Positions 51,843-62,644 are shown, counted from the stretch's first letter. The stretch: 64,000 bases of DNA from Paracoccaceae bacterium (GCA_024642725.1 JAHEAO010000006.1:1-64000); one strand, 5' to 3'. Made by a program: numbers and translations. Notes: a model not told the origin generated them from the letters alone.

Positions 51843-52747
51843 GCCTCGAGTATGTGAGCGCTCGTCATCAAGTCCAAATGTGCGCCGCCGCCGTTCTTGA
51901 ACAATGTGATTTCTTCCTCCGATGTCCGGGCAAACCGGCCGCTGGCAAGGTCATAATAATCCGCCACGATATCGTCCGGACGGATGACCCCGTTGGCCAG
52001 CGGGTCTTTCAACTCGCCAATATGTTCCAGTGTCGTGGCTCGGCTGTCGACGAAGATACGCGCACGACGCATGACCTCGTCATCTGCCTCGCGCATGTCT
52101 GGCCTATAGGCCCCGATCAGGTCGATATGCTGTCCGGGTTGCAACCATTCACCGCGCAGAATCGGTTCCGTCGTCATGGTGGCCGATGTCACAATATCCG
52201 CTGATCGCACTGCCTGCTCGAGATCATCTGCAACAGTCACTCCGGAAAACTCGGCCGCAAGCGCTTCTGCGCCGCTGCGGGTCCGGTTCCAAACGGTAAA
52301 ATGCGCCTCTGGAAACAGGGCCCCGTAAGCTTCGCGGAGCGAGTGAGCGACGGTTCCCGCACCAATTATGAGGATTTCGGACGAGTCCTTGCGCGCCAGC
52401 TTGCGCGCCGCAAGCAGACTGTCGCCGGCGGTCTTCCACTTGGTCACCAGATGAAAATCTATGATCGCCTGCAGCATCCCGTCCGCGTCCGAATAGAGAT
52501 TGACCCCACCATTGACGGCGGGGAGTCCCCTGTCCTTGTTCGACGGAAAGATCGTGGCTGACTTGACCGCTATTCCCAGTCCGTCAATCCAGGCCGCACG
52601 CGACAGGACCGTGTCGTCACCACGGTAGAGAAACGAATCCTTGATATCGGCGCGCGGCAGACGATGTCCGGCCTCCAGGCTGCCCGTAAGTGAAATCCAG
52701 TTCAGCAGCTTCTCGCCTTCCGCGAACGAGATAATTTCCAAGGTCAT
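51827..52747 (-). CDS. Ornithine cyclodeaminase/mu-crystallin family protein
   Basis: VKSATIFPSNKDRGLPAVNGGVNLYSDADGMLQAIID; Rossmann ILIIGAGTVAHSLREAY. Confidence 0.87.
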   Translation of the reverse strand: MTLEIISFAEGEKLLNWISLTGSLEAGHRLPRADIKDSFLYRGDDTVLSRAAWIDGLGIAVKSATIFPSNKDRGLPAVNGGVNLYSDADGMLQAIIDFHLVTKWKTAGDSLLAARKLARKDSSEILIIGAGTVAHSLREAYGALFPEAHFTVWNRTRSGAEALAAEFSGVTVADDLEQAVRSADIVTSATMTTEPILRGEWLQPGQHIDLIGAYRPDMREADDEVMRRARIFVDSRATTLEHIGELKDPLANGVIRPDDIVADYYDLASGRFARTSEEEITLFKNGGGAHLDLMTSAHILEAWQKR

Positions 52748-53367
52748 GCCGCAGCCTCTCTCTTGCTCAAAAGCCCTTCGGCGACCAGCCGATCTGCCAA
52801 CCCCTGCGGACCTTCGAACCTGTGCACCTGCCAGCCACGGGCTTTGGCTGCTGCGATATTGTCGTCGCGGTCATCGGCGAAAAGCAATGCCGCCGGCGAG
52901 ACGCCGGAATCTTCCTCGACCATTTGGTAGATCCGGGCGTCGGGCTTTACGACTTTCATGTAGCCGGAGATGTAGGGCCGGTCGAATTCGCCGAGAACGG
53001 GGTAGATCGTCTGCGCGTATTCAAAGCTGCCAACGCCGAAGTTCGACAAAGCGAAAACCGGCACTCCACGCTGCCGCAGACTGCGCAAAAGCTTGACGGA
53101 ATGCGGGATTTCTGGACTTGCCATCTCGATCCAGTGGTCAAACCACATCCGGACCTCGGCCCGGAAATCCGGATATTGTTCGGCTGTCTCGTAGATGGTT
53201 TCCTGAAATGGCGCACCACGATCGACACGGTCGTTCATTGCATGCAGATCGACCTCTGAAAAGAGCGCTTTTCGACGGGCCTCACCAATCGCGGCGTCAT
53301 AAAATCGCTCCGGGTTCCACTCGATCAAAACATTTCCGATATCGAATACCACCGCTTCAATCGCCAT
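52744..53367 (-). CDS. HAD-IA family phosphatase (YihX-like)
   Basis: [37 protein letters not shown]; Met at 53367. Confidence 0.87.
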   Translation of the reverse strand: MAIEAVVFDIGNVLIEWNPERFYDAAIGEARRKALFSEVDLHAMNDRVDRGAPFQETIYETAEQYPDFRAEVRMWFDHWIEMASPEIPHSVKLLRSLRQRGVPVFALSNFGVGSFEYAQTIYPVLGEFDRPYISGYMKVVKPDARIYQMVEEDSGVSPAALLFADDRDDNIAAAKARGWQVHRFEGPQGLADRLVAEGLLSKREAAA

Positions 53368-53818
53368 TCCGTCTATCCCTTCCCGCCGCCTGAACGGCAC
53401 GTTCCAACGCATCGAGGAAACGGGACCGGTCGGCCTTTGTAAAGCCCTTGCCGCCACCTTGCCGGAACGGATCGGCCGCGCGCAGGTCTGCCATCAGATC
53501 CCGTGTCGCCAGCACGTTACCGATATTTGCCTGCGTCAGCGCTTCTCCGTTGTGTTTGATCACGCGAGCGCCGGCCTCTACACATTTGGCGGCCAACGGG
53601 ATGTCTCCGGTCACGACGACATCTCCGACACCGGCGCGTTCTGCAATCCACATATCGGCAACATCGGGGCCGTCAGGCACGAAGACCATTTCGACAAATG
53701 GGTTATCCGACGGTCGGAGGCCCCCGTTTGAGACAAAGAATACCTTCAAGCGGTGGCGCGTGGCGACCTTTTCAGCCTCGGCCTTCACCGGGCAGGCATC
53801 AGCATCGACGTAGATCAA
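53357..53818 (-). CDS. YaiI/YqxD (DUF188) family protein, apparent TTG start
   Basis: [49 protein letters not shown]. Confidence 0.85.
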   Translation of the reverse strand: MIYVDADACPVKAEAEKVATRHRLKVFFVSNGGLRPSDNPFVEMVFVPDGPDVADMWIAERAGVGDVVVTGDIPLAAKCVEAGARVIKHNGEALTQANIGNVLATRDLMADLRAADPFRQGGGKGFTKADRSRFLDALERAVQAAGRDRRNGD

Positions 53819-54645
53819 GCCCAAAGTGCCTCGGCATGAAAAGCAATATGTTCTTCCATGAAGCTTGCGACGAAGAAGTAGCTGTGGTCGTAGCCGGGTT
53901 GCAGGCGCCATGTCGCCTGTTGCCGTCTGGCCGCGATTGCTTGCGCCAGTGTTTCCGGGCGAAGAAGGTCCATGTTGCTGTCGGCAGCACCCGTATCGAC
54001 CAGAATCGGACCGTCAAACCCCCTGTCCGCCATGAGGGCAGATGCATCATGCGCTGACCATGCGGTTTCGTCGGGGCCAAGATACGCCGTCATCTGCTTG
54101 CGACCCCAATCGCTCGCCATGGGGTTGCAGATGGGCGCGAATGCCGAAAGGGAACGGAAGCGACCGGGGTGCCGCATCCCGAGTGTCAGTGCCCCGTGGC
54201 CTCCCATCGAATGGCCGGTGATCGCTTGCCGATCTTCGTCGATTTGAAAATTTGACATGATCAAGTCGGGGAGGTCCCGTATCACATAGCTTTCCATCAT
54301 AAAATGCGGTGCCCAGGGCGCTTGGGTTGCGTCAACGTAGAAGCCAGCCCCCAGGCCGAGATCGTAGGACTCATCATCGGCAACACCGTGCCCGCGGGGA
54401 GATGTGTCAGGGTAGGCCAGCGCAATGCCAGCTTCGGCCGCCCAGCATTGAGCACCAGCTTTGATCATCGCATTTTCATGTGTGCAGGTCAGTCCGGAAA
54501 GGAACCATAAGATCGGAACCGGACCATGTTGCGCCTCTTGGGGCATGAACAGGCCAAAGGTCATCTCGGTGCCGGTTGCCTTTGAAGGATGCCTATAGAC
54601 GCCTTGCACCCCGTCAAAACAGCAGGTCTCGGAAACAACTTCCAT
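53815..54645 (-). CDS. fghA: S-formylglutathione hydrolase
   Basis: [66 protein letters not shown]. Confidence 0.95.
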   Translation of the reverse strand: MEVVSETCCFDGVQGVYRHPSKATGTEMTFGLFMPQEAQHGPVPILWFLSGLTCTHENAMIKAGAQCWAAEAGIALAYPDTSPRGHGVADDESYDLGLGAGFYVDATQAPWAPHFMMESYVIRDLPDLIMSNFQIDEDRQAITGHSMGGHGALTLGMRHPGRFRSLSAFAPICNPMASDWGRKQMTAYLGPDETAWSAHDASALMADRGFDGPILVDTGAADSNMDLLRPETLAQAIAARRQQATWRLQPGYDHSYFFVASFMEEHIAFHAEALWA

Positions 54646-54761
54646 AATGGTCCCTCTCTAAGATGGCTCAACCGCTACCGCAGTGCCGCATCAGGTGCAA
54701 CTTGTCGGCAACCGGCGTCCGCTTCAGAAATTGCTTTCTATGCGGCAGCGATCCGAACTTG

Positions 54762-55739
54762 CTATCCGCCGCCGATGATCGCGCCGGCGGCGAATACCAG
54801 CGCCCCGCCGACCACGACCTGGAAAGTGGCGCGGAGGAAGGGTGTGTCCATATACCGGTTTTGAATCCAGGCGATGGCCCAGAGTTCTACAAAGACCACA
54901 ACCATCGCAATGATCGTTGCAGTCCAGAAGTGCGGGATTAAGTAGGGCAGGGCGTGGCCGAGACCGCCGAGCGTGGTCATGACCCCGGCGGATATACCGC
55001 GTTTCACGGGCGAACCGCGCCCCGACAACTGTCCATCATCGGAAGCAGCCTCGGTGAAGCCCATAGAAATGCCGGCCCCGATCGACGCCGCCAGTCCAAC
55101 CAGAAAAGTTGTGTGTGTATCCTGAGTCGCAAAGGCCGTGGCAAAGATCGGTGCGAGTGTCGAAACCGAGCCATCCATCAGACCCGCAAGTCCAGGCTGA
55201 ACCCAAGTCAGCACAAACTTGCGATGCGCCTCCCGGTCCTCGCTTCCTCTTGCATCTTCATCGAGATGCTTTTCCTCGAGCTTGTCCGCCTTAGCCGAAT
55301 GCCCGGCCTCGGCCGCAGCCAGATCGCCCAATAGCTTGCGCGTATCGGCATCTTGGGTTCGTTCGGCGGCCATCCGATAGAAATGCTCGGCCTGCTTTTC
55401 CATCGCCTCTGCTTCATCACGCATCCGGTCAAGACCGAGATTCTCGACCAGCCAGATCGGTCGGCGCGCATAATATCCAGAGACATGCTCGCGCCGGATA
55501 AGTGGGATCATGTCGCCGAACCGTTTCTTGTGCAGTTCGATCAGACGGCGCCGGTGCGTATCCTCTTCTTCCGCCATTCCGTCGAAAACCTTGGCTGAAG
55601 CCGGAAAATCAACCCGCAGACGTTCGGCATATTGCCGATAAATTCGTGCGTCGTCCTCTTCCGAAGAAATGGCGAGTGCCAAGACTTCCTGTTCGGTAAG
55701 GTCGGAGAATCGCTTTCGAGACGTGAAACCGGGGATCAT
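54762..55739 (-). CDS. mbfA: Membrane-bound ferritin-like/VIT1 fusion iron exporter
   Basis: N-terminal ferritin-like EEDDARIYRQYAERLR...EEEDTHRRRL; C-terminal CCC1/VIT1 PGLAGLMDGSVSTLAPIFATAFA. Confidence 0.9.
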   Translation of the reverse strand: MIPGFTSRKRFSDLTEQEVLALAISSEEDDARIYRQYAERLRVDFPASAKVFDGMAEEEDTHRRRLIELHKKRFGDMIPLIRREHVSGYYARRPIWLVENLGLDRMRDEAEAMEKQAEHFYRMAAERTQDADTRKLLGDLAAAEAGHSAKADKLEEKHLDEDARGSEDREAHRKFVLTWVQPGLAGLMDGSVSTLAPIFATAFATQDTHTTFLVGLAASIGAGISMGFTEAASDDGQLSGRGSPVKRGISAGVMTTLGGLGHALPYLIPHFWTATIIAMVVVFVELWAIAWIQNRYMDTPFLRATFQVVVGGALVFAAGAIIGGG

Positions 55740-55878
55740 GTGCTACTCCGAATTAGACATCGTCAAACTATCGGCCTGACGGGGAAAGACAATGCCTTGC
55801 GACACTTCGCCCTTTGTCTGGCGACACGCCTTGCCGTCCGCCAAGTGGTAGGTCTAGGCTAAGAGCAAGGGGAGGGCC

Positions 55879-56496
55879 ATGACGGTTCAGGCGCAGGCAA
55901 TAAAACGCGGACGCAAATTTGATCAGGTGCTTGAAGGCGCCCGACAGGTTTTCATGGCAGACGGATTCGAACGAGCCAGCGTTGACGAGATTGCGGCGGT
56001 GTCGGGCGTCTCCAAAGCAACGCTCTACAGTTATTTTCCAGACAAGAGGCTGCTTTTTACCGAAGTCGTGCGGACCGAGTGCCACCGCCAGTCGGATCGG
56101 GCAATGGCGACAATTGATATCAGCGCACCGGCGGACACGGTCTTGCGTCTTGCCGCCTGGCATATGATCGGTTTCTTTCTATCGGAATTCGGCCAGCGCA
56201 TGTTTCGCATCTGTGTCGCGGAGTCGGCTAGTTTTCCGGAGCTTGGACGGGAGTTCTATAATTCCGGGCCGCTCATCGCGAACCAGTCCTTGTCGGCCTA
56301 TTTCGGGCAGGCGATCGAGCGTGGCGAATTGCGCATCGACGACCTTGAACTGGCGGCATTCCAGTTTGCCGAGCTTTGCAAGGCTCGGCTGTTCAATCGC
56401 GTCGTGTTTGGCGTTCAGAGCGAGTTTTCGGACGCTGAGATCAACCGTGTCGTCGATGGTGCCGTCGATGTCTTCATGGCGCGGTACGGCGGCTAG
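55879..56496 (+). CDS. TetR/AcrR-family regulator
   Basis: FMADGFERASVDEIAAVSGVSKATLYSYFPDKRLLF. Confidence 0.9.
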   Translation: MTVQAQAIKRGRKFDQVLEGARQVFMADGFERASVDEIAAVSGVSKATLYSYFPDKRLLFTEVVRTECHRQSDRAMATIDISAPADTVLRLAAWHMIGFFLSEFGQRMFRICVAESASFPELGREFYNSGPLIANQSLSAYFGQAIERGELRIDDLELAAFQFAELCKARLFNRVVFGVQSEFSDAEINRVVDGAVDVFMARYGG

Positions 56497-57271
56497 GCCC
56501 TATCACGTATCAAGAGCGTGTTCCCATTGCCCGGTTTGACTTCAAATCGACCGGTCTTTCGGATCAGGTCGCTGAGTTTCGCGCTACCATAGGTGCGCGG
56601 ATCAAAGTCGGCATGCGCTTGAGCCATGAACTGTCCCAATTGGCCAAGCGTGTACCATTCGCCTTCTGGATCGATTGCCTTCATTGCCCGAAGGACCAAT
56701 GGAATCGCTTTCGAAGGCGGCTCTTTCTTCGTTGCAGGTTCGACCTTTTGTTCTTCGTTGGTCTGCGCCCGCTTCGTTGATGGTTGCTTTTCGCCGCTTG
56801 CGGGCTCATCGGGCACGACCTCCGTGTCCGCGCTTCCGAGATTTTCGACATAAATGAAGCGCTTGCAAGCCATCCGGAAAGCATCTGGCGTCTTCTTCTC
56901 GCCGATTCCATAGACGTCCAAGCCCTGTTCGCGGATCCGTGCGGCCAACCGGGTGAAGTCGCTATCTGAAGATACCAGAACGAAGCCGTCGAACAGCCCC
57001 GAATGCAGGAAATCCATCGCGGCAATGACCAATCCGATGTCCGATGCATTCTTGCCCGTCGTGTTGGCGAATTGTTGATCTGGCACCATCCCGAGTGCCG
57101 AAACTTTGCGGGCCCACTTTGCCAGCCGTTGAACGGACCAGTCACCATAAATGCGTCGGACCGATGCCTCGCCTAATCCTGCAATCTCTTCGAAGATTGC
57201 TTCGGCATATTGTGCTGGAACGTTGTCGGCGTCGATCAGGACACAAAGTCTAGGCGCGCGCTCGGCGACCA

Positions 57272-57272
<1 letters not shown>
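56493..57272 (-). CDS. NYN-domain (PIN-like) protein with C-terminal OST-HTH/LOTUS domain
   Basis: LCVLIDADNVPAQYAEAIFEEI...ASDIGLVIAAMDFLHSGLFDGFVLVSSDSDFTRLAARIREQGLDVYGIG; C-terminal GEWYTLGQLGQFMAQAHADFDPRTYGSAKLSDLIRKTGRFEV. Confidence 0.88.
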
Positions 57273-58384
<1,112 letters not shown>

Positions 58385-58459
58385 GGTTCTTCCTCCCAAA
58401 CTGGTTTGACGCTACCTTACGGAATGCCCTGCCCGTTTCAACTGAAAGGCCCCGCGAAA

Positions 58460-58729
58460 ATGAAAAGAGTATTGCTTGTCTTGGCGCTCTTGTTGCCGGT
58501 TGGGTGTTTCGCCGAGAACGAAGCTGACAAATCTATTGAAGATTCCTGCGGCGCGACCGGCCTTGACCATCTATTGGGACAGCCAAGATCGGTACTTGCA
58601 GACATGACTTTCAAGCGGCCGGTCAGAGTTCTTGCACCAAACCAGCCGATGACTATGGACTACAATCCGGAACGCCTGAATTTCGACACTGATGACGAGG
58701 GGCTGATCGACAAGGTTTGGTGCGGCTGA
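58460..58729 (+). CDS. I78-family peptidase inhibitor-like lipoprotein/exported protein
   Basis: MKRVLLVLALLLPVGC; CGATGLDHLLGQ...RVLAPNQPMTMDYNPERLNFDTDDEGLIDKVWCG. Confidence 0.8.
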   Translation: MKRVLLVLALLLPVGCFAENEADKSIEDSCGATGLDHLLGQPRSVLADMTFKRPVRVLAPNQPMTMDYNPERLNFDTDDEGLIDKVWCG

Positions 58730-58732
58730 TTG

Positions 58733-59170
58733 CTAGTCCTTGTAGGTTGAATGGCAAGCTTTGCAGGCGCCGCCGATATTGCCCATGCTGGCTTGCAAGG
58801 CTTCAAGGCTGCTGACGTCCGCCGCCATAGCTGCTTTGAACAAACCGTCCGCTTTGCTGCTGAAATCATCCCAGTTCGCCCAAATGTCCGGCTTGGCTTC
58901 CGAGACGGGATCATCTTCCTGTGGTTCGAAACGCTCGGTAATGAGATTGGCATTTCCTGTCAGCCCGCCGATAGCCTGGCTTGCGGCATCTGGATCGAAC
59001 GCAGCTTTCCCGCTTGCCATATCGCCCAGAACCTTTGCGCTTGATGCGATCGACTGCATCAGATCCATGCGGTCTTTGACGACAGGGTTTTGAACACCCT
59101 CCTTGGCCCACACAAGTCCCGACCCAAGGATCGCGACGCTGGCAATAATCGCCAAACTGGACTTCTTCAT
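58733..59170 (-). CDS. Cytochrome c' (class II cytochrome c)
   Basis: Signal peptide; C-terminal CKACHSTYKD haem site. Confidence 0.9.
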   Translation of the reverse strand: MKKSSLAIIASVAILGSGLVWAKEGVQNPVVKDRMDLMQSIASSAKVLGDMASGKAAFDPDAASQAIGGLTGNANLITERFEPQEDDPVSEAKPDIWANWDDFSSKADGLFKAAMAADVSSLEALQASMGNIGGACKACHSTYKD

Positions 59171-59270
59171 AACTGGATACTCCCACTGAATTGTGGGCCG
59201 ACTATAGCGGCTGCAGTGCCGTGCGGAAGAGGAAACAACGCTCTGCTGCGGTAACGATTTCTTTGGGTTC

Positions 59271-59304
59271 GAAAAAGAAAACCCCCGTGCTTTCGCTCGG
59301 GGGT
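59271..59304 (-). terminator. Intrinsic terminator on the minus strand, not adjacent to any annotated minus-strand gene end
   Basis: On minus: ACCCCCG-AGCGAAAGCA-CGGGGGT-TTTCTTTTTC; upstream intergenic region has no ORF on this strand. Confidence 0.78.
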
Positions 59305-59460
59305 GTAGTCCCCCGGCGCCGCAGGCTGGGTGGGGGCTGTTAATCCGCGACGCCGGGGTTAGCGTTAACCGCTACAAAGCGAGGTTTGCTGCTCGATTCG
59401 GGCGGCAAGATGGGTGGACTGCGGTATTGGGCAGGCGATTTAGAGACCAAATCGCGGCAG
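59271..59460 (-). ncRNA. Candidate structured small RNA (family not identified)
   Basis: Minus-strand intergenic region ending in a strong terminator; 8-bp stem CCCCGGCG/CGCCGGGG (59311-59318 with 59351-59358), GGTTA/TAACC hairpin (59357-59370), dyad GCGATTT-N7-AAATCGC (59435-59455). 5' end unknown. Confidence 0.5.
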
Positions 59461-59497
59461 GCTTGATTTCGGAGCCGGTTGCGGCCACTGTTTGCTT

Positions 59498-59845
59498 ATG
59501 AACGTTCAGACACCTACGCCATTTCCCGGTCAGGATGGGGCATCGGACCAAGTCGCTTTCGACCGCAGTGAACTGGCTGTGATCCTGACGCTTTATGGCC
59601 GGATGGTAGCCGCCGGAGAGTGGCGGGATTACGGGATGTCCTTCTTGAAGGATGTTGCAGTATTTTCAGTTTTTCGCCGGACCGCGGAGCATCCAATTTA
59701 CCGGATTGAGAAGCGCCCGAAACTGCGACAGAAACAGGGGCTATACGCCGTTATCGCGATGGACGGGCAAGTGCTCAAACGCGGCCACGATCTACGTGCC
59801 GTCCTGCGAATTCTTGACCGCAAGCTGATCCGCCCCGTCGACTAG
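59498..59845 (+). CDS. DUF2794 domain-containing protein
   Basis: FDRSELAVILTLYGRMVAAGEWRDYGMSFLKDVAVFSVFRRTAEHPIYRIEKRPKLRQKQGLYAVI. Confidence 0.87.
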   Translation: MNVQTPTPFPGQDGASDQVAFDRSELAVILTLYGRMVAAGEWRDYGMSFLKDVAVFSVFRRTAEHPIYRIEKRPKLRQKQGLYAVIAMDGQVLKRGHDLRAVLRILDRKLIRPVD

Positions 59846-60672
59846 ACCCGGCGACGTGACGTGACCGGGCCATCACCGGCGGCTTCTATCCGTGGCAGTG
59901 CCTTGTCTATCCGCTCGTAGTTGACGGACATACGATGAGCATTCGCGTGGATGATACGTTCCGCATCGGCCGCGATTGCGACATGGCCGTTCCAGAAAAA
60001 CAGATCGCCCCGTCTTGTTGGCTCAGCATCACCGAGCGGCGCGCCAAGCGATCTTTCCTGCATGTCACTATCGCCCGGGCAAGCAACGCCGCACGCCATC
60101 AGAGAGACCTGAACCAGAGCAGAGCAATCCAGGCCGAAGCCAGAGTTGCCACCCCACAGATAGGGTGTGCCAAGGAAAATCTCCGCCACTTCGACGGGAT
60201 CGGAAAAAACTGAGCCGAGCTCGCGGATATGGGTAATCGGAACGTAGTGACCGTCCGTGGTGACCGCGAATTTCTCGTGAATTTCAGCGATCGTCAGACG
60301 TGATGCAAAGGAAAGTGCCATACTCCGGGGTGTCTTGATGCCTGGGCCATTGTACAGGTGAGTCGAGCGGACAGCGACGAAGTGCGTTGAAGTCGTCACC
60401 TGCGAAAGGTCCCCGGCGCGAACGTAGCCGCAGTAACCGTCTTTTTCGGACTGTCCGAATGCGAAGCCGTCGAGTTCTTCGAGCACCCTGAACACGTCTC
60501 CGAACAACAGTTCACGATCCGGCGTCTCTTCACAAGCATCGCGCCAGATCGTCGTCGTCGGGGCGTGGACCTGCAGCAGTTCCCCGTCAGTAAAGACCTC
60601 TGCGTCGATCTTGCCCTTCAGGTTCAGAGCAGCAACGCGGCCGTTTGCGGGAGTGAGGCGACGGTCCATCAA
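59842..60672 (-). CDS. NlpC/P60 (C40) family peptidase with SH3-like N-terminus
   Basis: LGTPYLWGGNSGFGLDCSALVQVSLMACGV; GDLFFWNGHVAIAADAERIIHANAH. Confidence 0.9.
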   Translation of the reverse strand: MMDRRLTPANGRVAALNLKGKIDAEVFTDGELLQVHAPTTTIWRDACEETPDRELLFGDVFRVLEELDGFAFGQSEKDGYCGYVRAGDLSQVTTSTHFVAVRSTHLYNGPGIKTPRSMALSFASRLTIAEIHEKFAVTTDGHYVPITHIRELGSVFSDPVEVAEIFLGTPYLWGGNSGFGLDCSALVQVSLMACGVACPGDSDMQERSLGAPLGDAEPTRRGDLFFWNGHVAIAADAERIIHANAHRMSVNYERIDKALPRIEAAGDGPVTSRRRV

Positions 60673-62057
60673 GAGAGACCCAGAAGGCTGGGAAGGCCTT
60701 CCAGCACCGCCCTGGCGCCTTGACCCACACCGCCCTTTGGTCGCGCAGGGGCCGCCTTTGGCTGCCAGCCGTAGATGTCGAAATGCACATAGCGGGGTGT
60801 CTTTGTCACGAAGCGCCGCAAGAACAAGGCTGCCGTAATCGATCCTGCCATCCCCCCGGAAGGCGCGTTGTCCAGATCTGCGACGCCCGGTTCGATCAAA
60901 GGCTCGTAGGCATCCCAGAACGGCATCTGCCAGACAGGGTCACGAATCCTATCGGCCGCGGCGATTATCTTGGCGGCATCGCCGCTATCGGTCGCATAGA
61001 AGGGCGCAAGATCCGGCCCTACCGCGACGCGGGCCGCGCCCGTCAATGTTGCCATAGACAAAATGAGTTCGGGATCGCCCTCATCGGCCAGTGCCAGCGC
61101 GTCGGCAAGCACCAGCCGGCCCTCGGCGTCCGTATTGTTGATCTCGACGGTCAGGCCTTTGCGCGACGTCAAGATGTCTTGGGGCCGATATGATGACCCG
61201 CTAATTGAATTTTCTACCGCCGGGATCAACACCCGCAGTCGGACGGGCAGCGCAAGCTCCATGATCATTCGTGCAAGCCCCAGAACCGTCGCCGCACCAC
61301 CCATGTCCTTCTTCATCAGGCCCATAGAGGCGCCGGGCTTTATGTTGAGTCCGCCTGTGTCGAAACAGACGCCCTTCCCCACAAGCGTGAGTCTTGGTCC
61401 GGACTTACCCCACGACAGGTCAATGAGCCGGGGCTCTCTGTCCGACGCGCGACCCACCGCATGGATCATGGGAAAGTTCTGCTTTAGCAGGTCCTTTCCC
61501 TTTATGACCTTCACCTTGGCCTTGAATGTTTTGGCCAGGTCCAGTGCTGCGATCTCAAGCTCATCCGGGCCCATGTCAGAGGCCGGCGTGTTGATGAGGT
61601 CGCGAGTCATGGCTTCTGCCCGAGCTATGACTTCAAGACGGTTGGCATCAATTCCTTGAGGAGCGATCAGCCGAGCTTTTGGCGCCGACACCTTGGCGTA
61701 GCGGTCGAAACGGTATCCGGCCAGCAGCCATCCAAGAGCCGCCTCTTCCAGTGCTGCTGGCGGCAGATCAGATACCAGACGATAATCGGCGTCCGGCAGT
61801 TTGGAGCGAACAGCAGCCAGAATGAAGCGTTCGCGGGATTGATCCCGGCTGCTGCCAAGACCAGCGACCGCAATCGCAATCCGGCCCTCAGAATCGGGTA
61901 TGGCGATTGCTTCGCCAGCCGCGGCGCCGAACCCGGTCGCATTTAACCAAGCCACCTGCGCTGGTGGCAGCCCAGCTTTCCAGTCGTCCAATTGATGCTT
62001 TGAAACCACATGAAGCGGCACAGCGGATTTGGTTTTCTTGGAGAAGGCTAATGTCAT
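60669..62057 (-). CDS. M17 leucyl aminopeptidase family protein
   Basis: VGKGVCFDTGGLNIKPGASMGLMKKDMGGAATVLGLA; NNTDAEGRLVLADALALAD. Confidence 0.92.
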   Translation of the reverse strand: MTLAFSKKTKSAVPLHVVSKHQLDDWKAGLPPAQVAWLNATGFGAAAGEAIAIPDSEGRIAIAVAGLGSSRDQSRERFILAAVRSKLPDADYRLVSDLPPAALEEAALGWLLAGYRFDRYAKVSAPKARLIAPQGIDANRLEVIARAEAMTRDLINTPASDMGPDELEIAALDLAKTFKAKVKVIKGKDLLKQNFPMIHAVGRASDREPRLIDLSWGKSGPRLTLVGKGVCFDTGGLNIKPGASMGLMKKDMGGAATVLGLARMIMELALPVRLRVLIPAVENSISGSSYRPQDILTSRKGLTVEINNTDAEGRLVLADALALADEGDPELILSMATLTGAARVAVGPDLAPFYATDSGDAAKIIAAADRIRDPVWQMPFWDAYEPLIEPGVADLDNAPSGGMAGSITAALFLRRFVTKTPRYVHFDIYGWQPKAAPARPKGGVGQGARAVLEGLPSLLGLS

Positions 62058-62118
62058 GGTAGATTCCGTTAAAAGGCACCGCCCACAGACTATTCCGATC
62101 TACGCTGCCCGCAAGGGG

Positions 62119-62529
62119 TCAGCCGGAAAGCCCCTGCAAGTCCCAGACCGCCATCAACGAAGTCTCTCCGACGCGACCGAGGCGGGCGACTGTTGCCGCA
62201 AATGCGGCACCATCGTTGCGACTGGCAAGCCCCGACACGTCGTCGGCGACGCGCGCTACGATCTGCATTCCGATCTGATTTGCCAGAATGCTGATCAAGT
62301 TCGCGGCGCGCTGCACCTCGGCAATTCGACCAGCGGAACAAGCACGGTTGAGTTTGGCCAACTGAACGGCCAGTTCTTCCATCGTCGTGGAAATGTAATC
62401 TTCGGCCCCGGTCGGCCCAAGACGTTCATAGAGATCGGTCAGCTGAATGTTGTCCAGCCGCACCTTTTCAACAGGCACAAGTTTACCCTGCACGATATCA
62501 CCCCGAATTGCTTTTGCCCCCTCAGGCAA
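62119..62529 (-). CDS. Conserved hypothetical protein (alpha-helical)
   Basis: ORF 136 aa: LYERLGPTGAEDYISTTMEELAVQLAKLNRACSAGRIAEVQRAANLISILANQIGM; start uncertain. Confidence 0.55.
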   Translation of the reverse strand: MPEGAKAIRGDIVQGKLVPVEKVRLDNIQLTDLYERLGPTGAEDYISTTMEELAVQLAKLNRACSAGRIAEVQRAANLISILANQIGMQIVARVADDVSGLASRNDGAAFAATVARLGRVGETSLMAVWDLQGLSG

Positions 62530-62644
62530 GTCCAGAGTTACCTTTCAGACTCAAGAAAGAGTTGAAATTGGCCCTAGAAATCGCTCGAATCCTTTTCAAA
62601 TGTTGCATAGAGAGAATGGTGAGCCGACGGGGACCGAGAAGATC

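Noticed and set aside
54692-54762. Distant GCCGCAT/ATGCGGC repeat between mbfA and fghA
   Set aside because: Loop too long and no T-tract; not credible as terminator or operator.
59331-59370. tRNA-Asn-like anticodon string CTGTTAATC
   Set aside because: No acceptor/T-arm (no GGTTCGA) or cloverleaf could be built around it; treated as part of the structured RNA region instead.
59271-59497. tmRNA, 6S or SRP RNA in the DUF2794 intergenic gap
   Set aside because: No tag-peptide reading frame (GCNAAYGAY), no SRP GGAAGGNNGCA loop, and neighbours do not match the usual 6S context; left as unidentified RNA.
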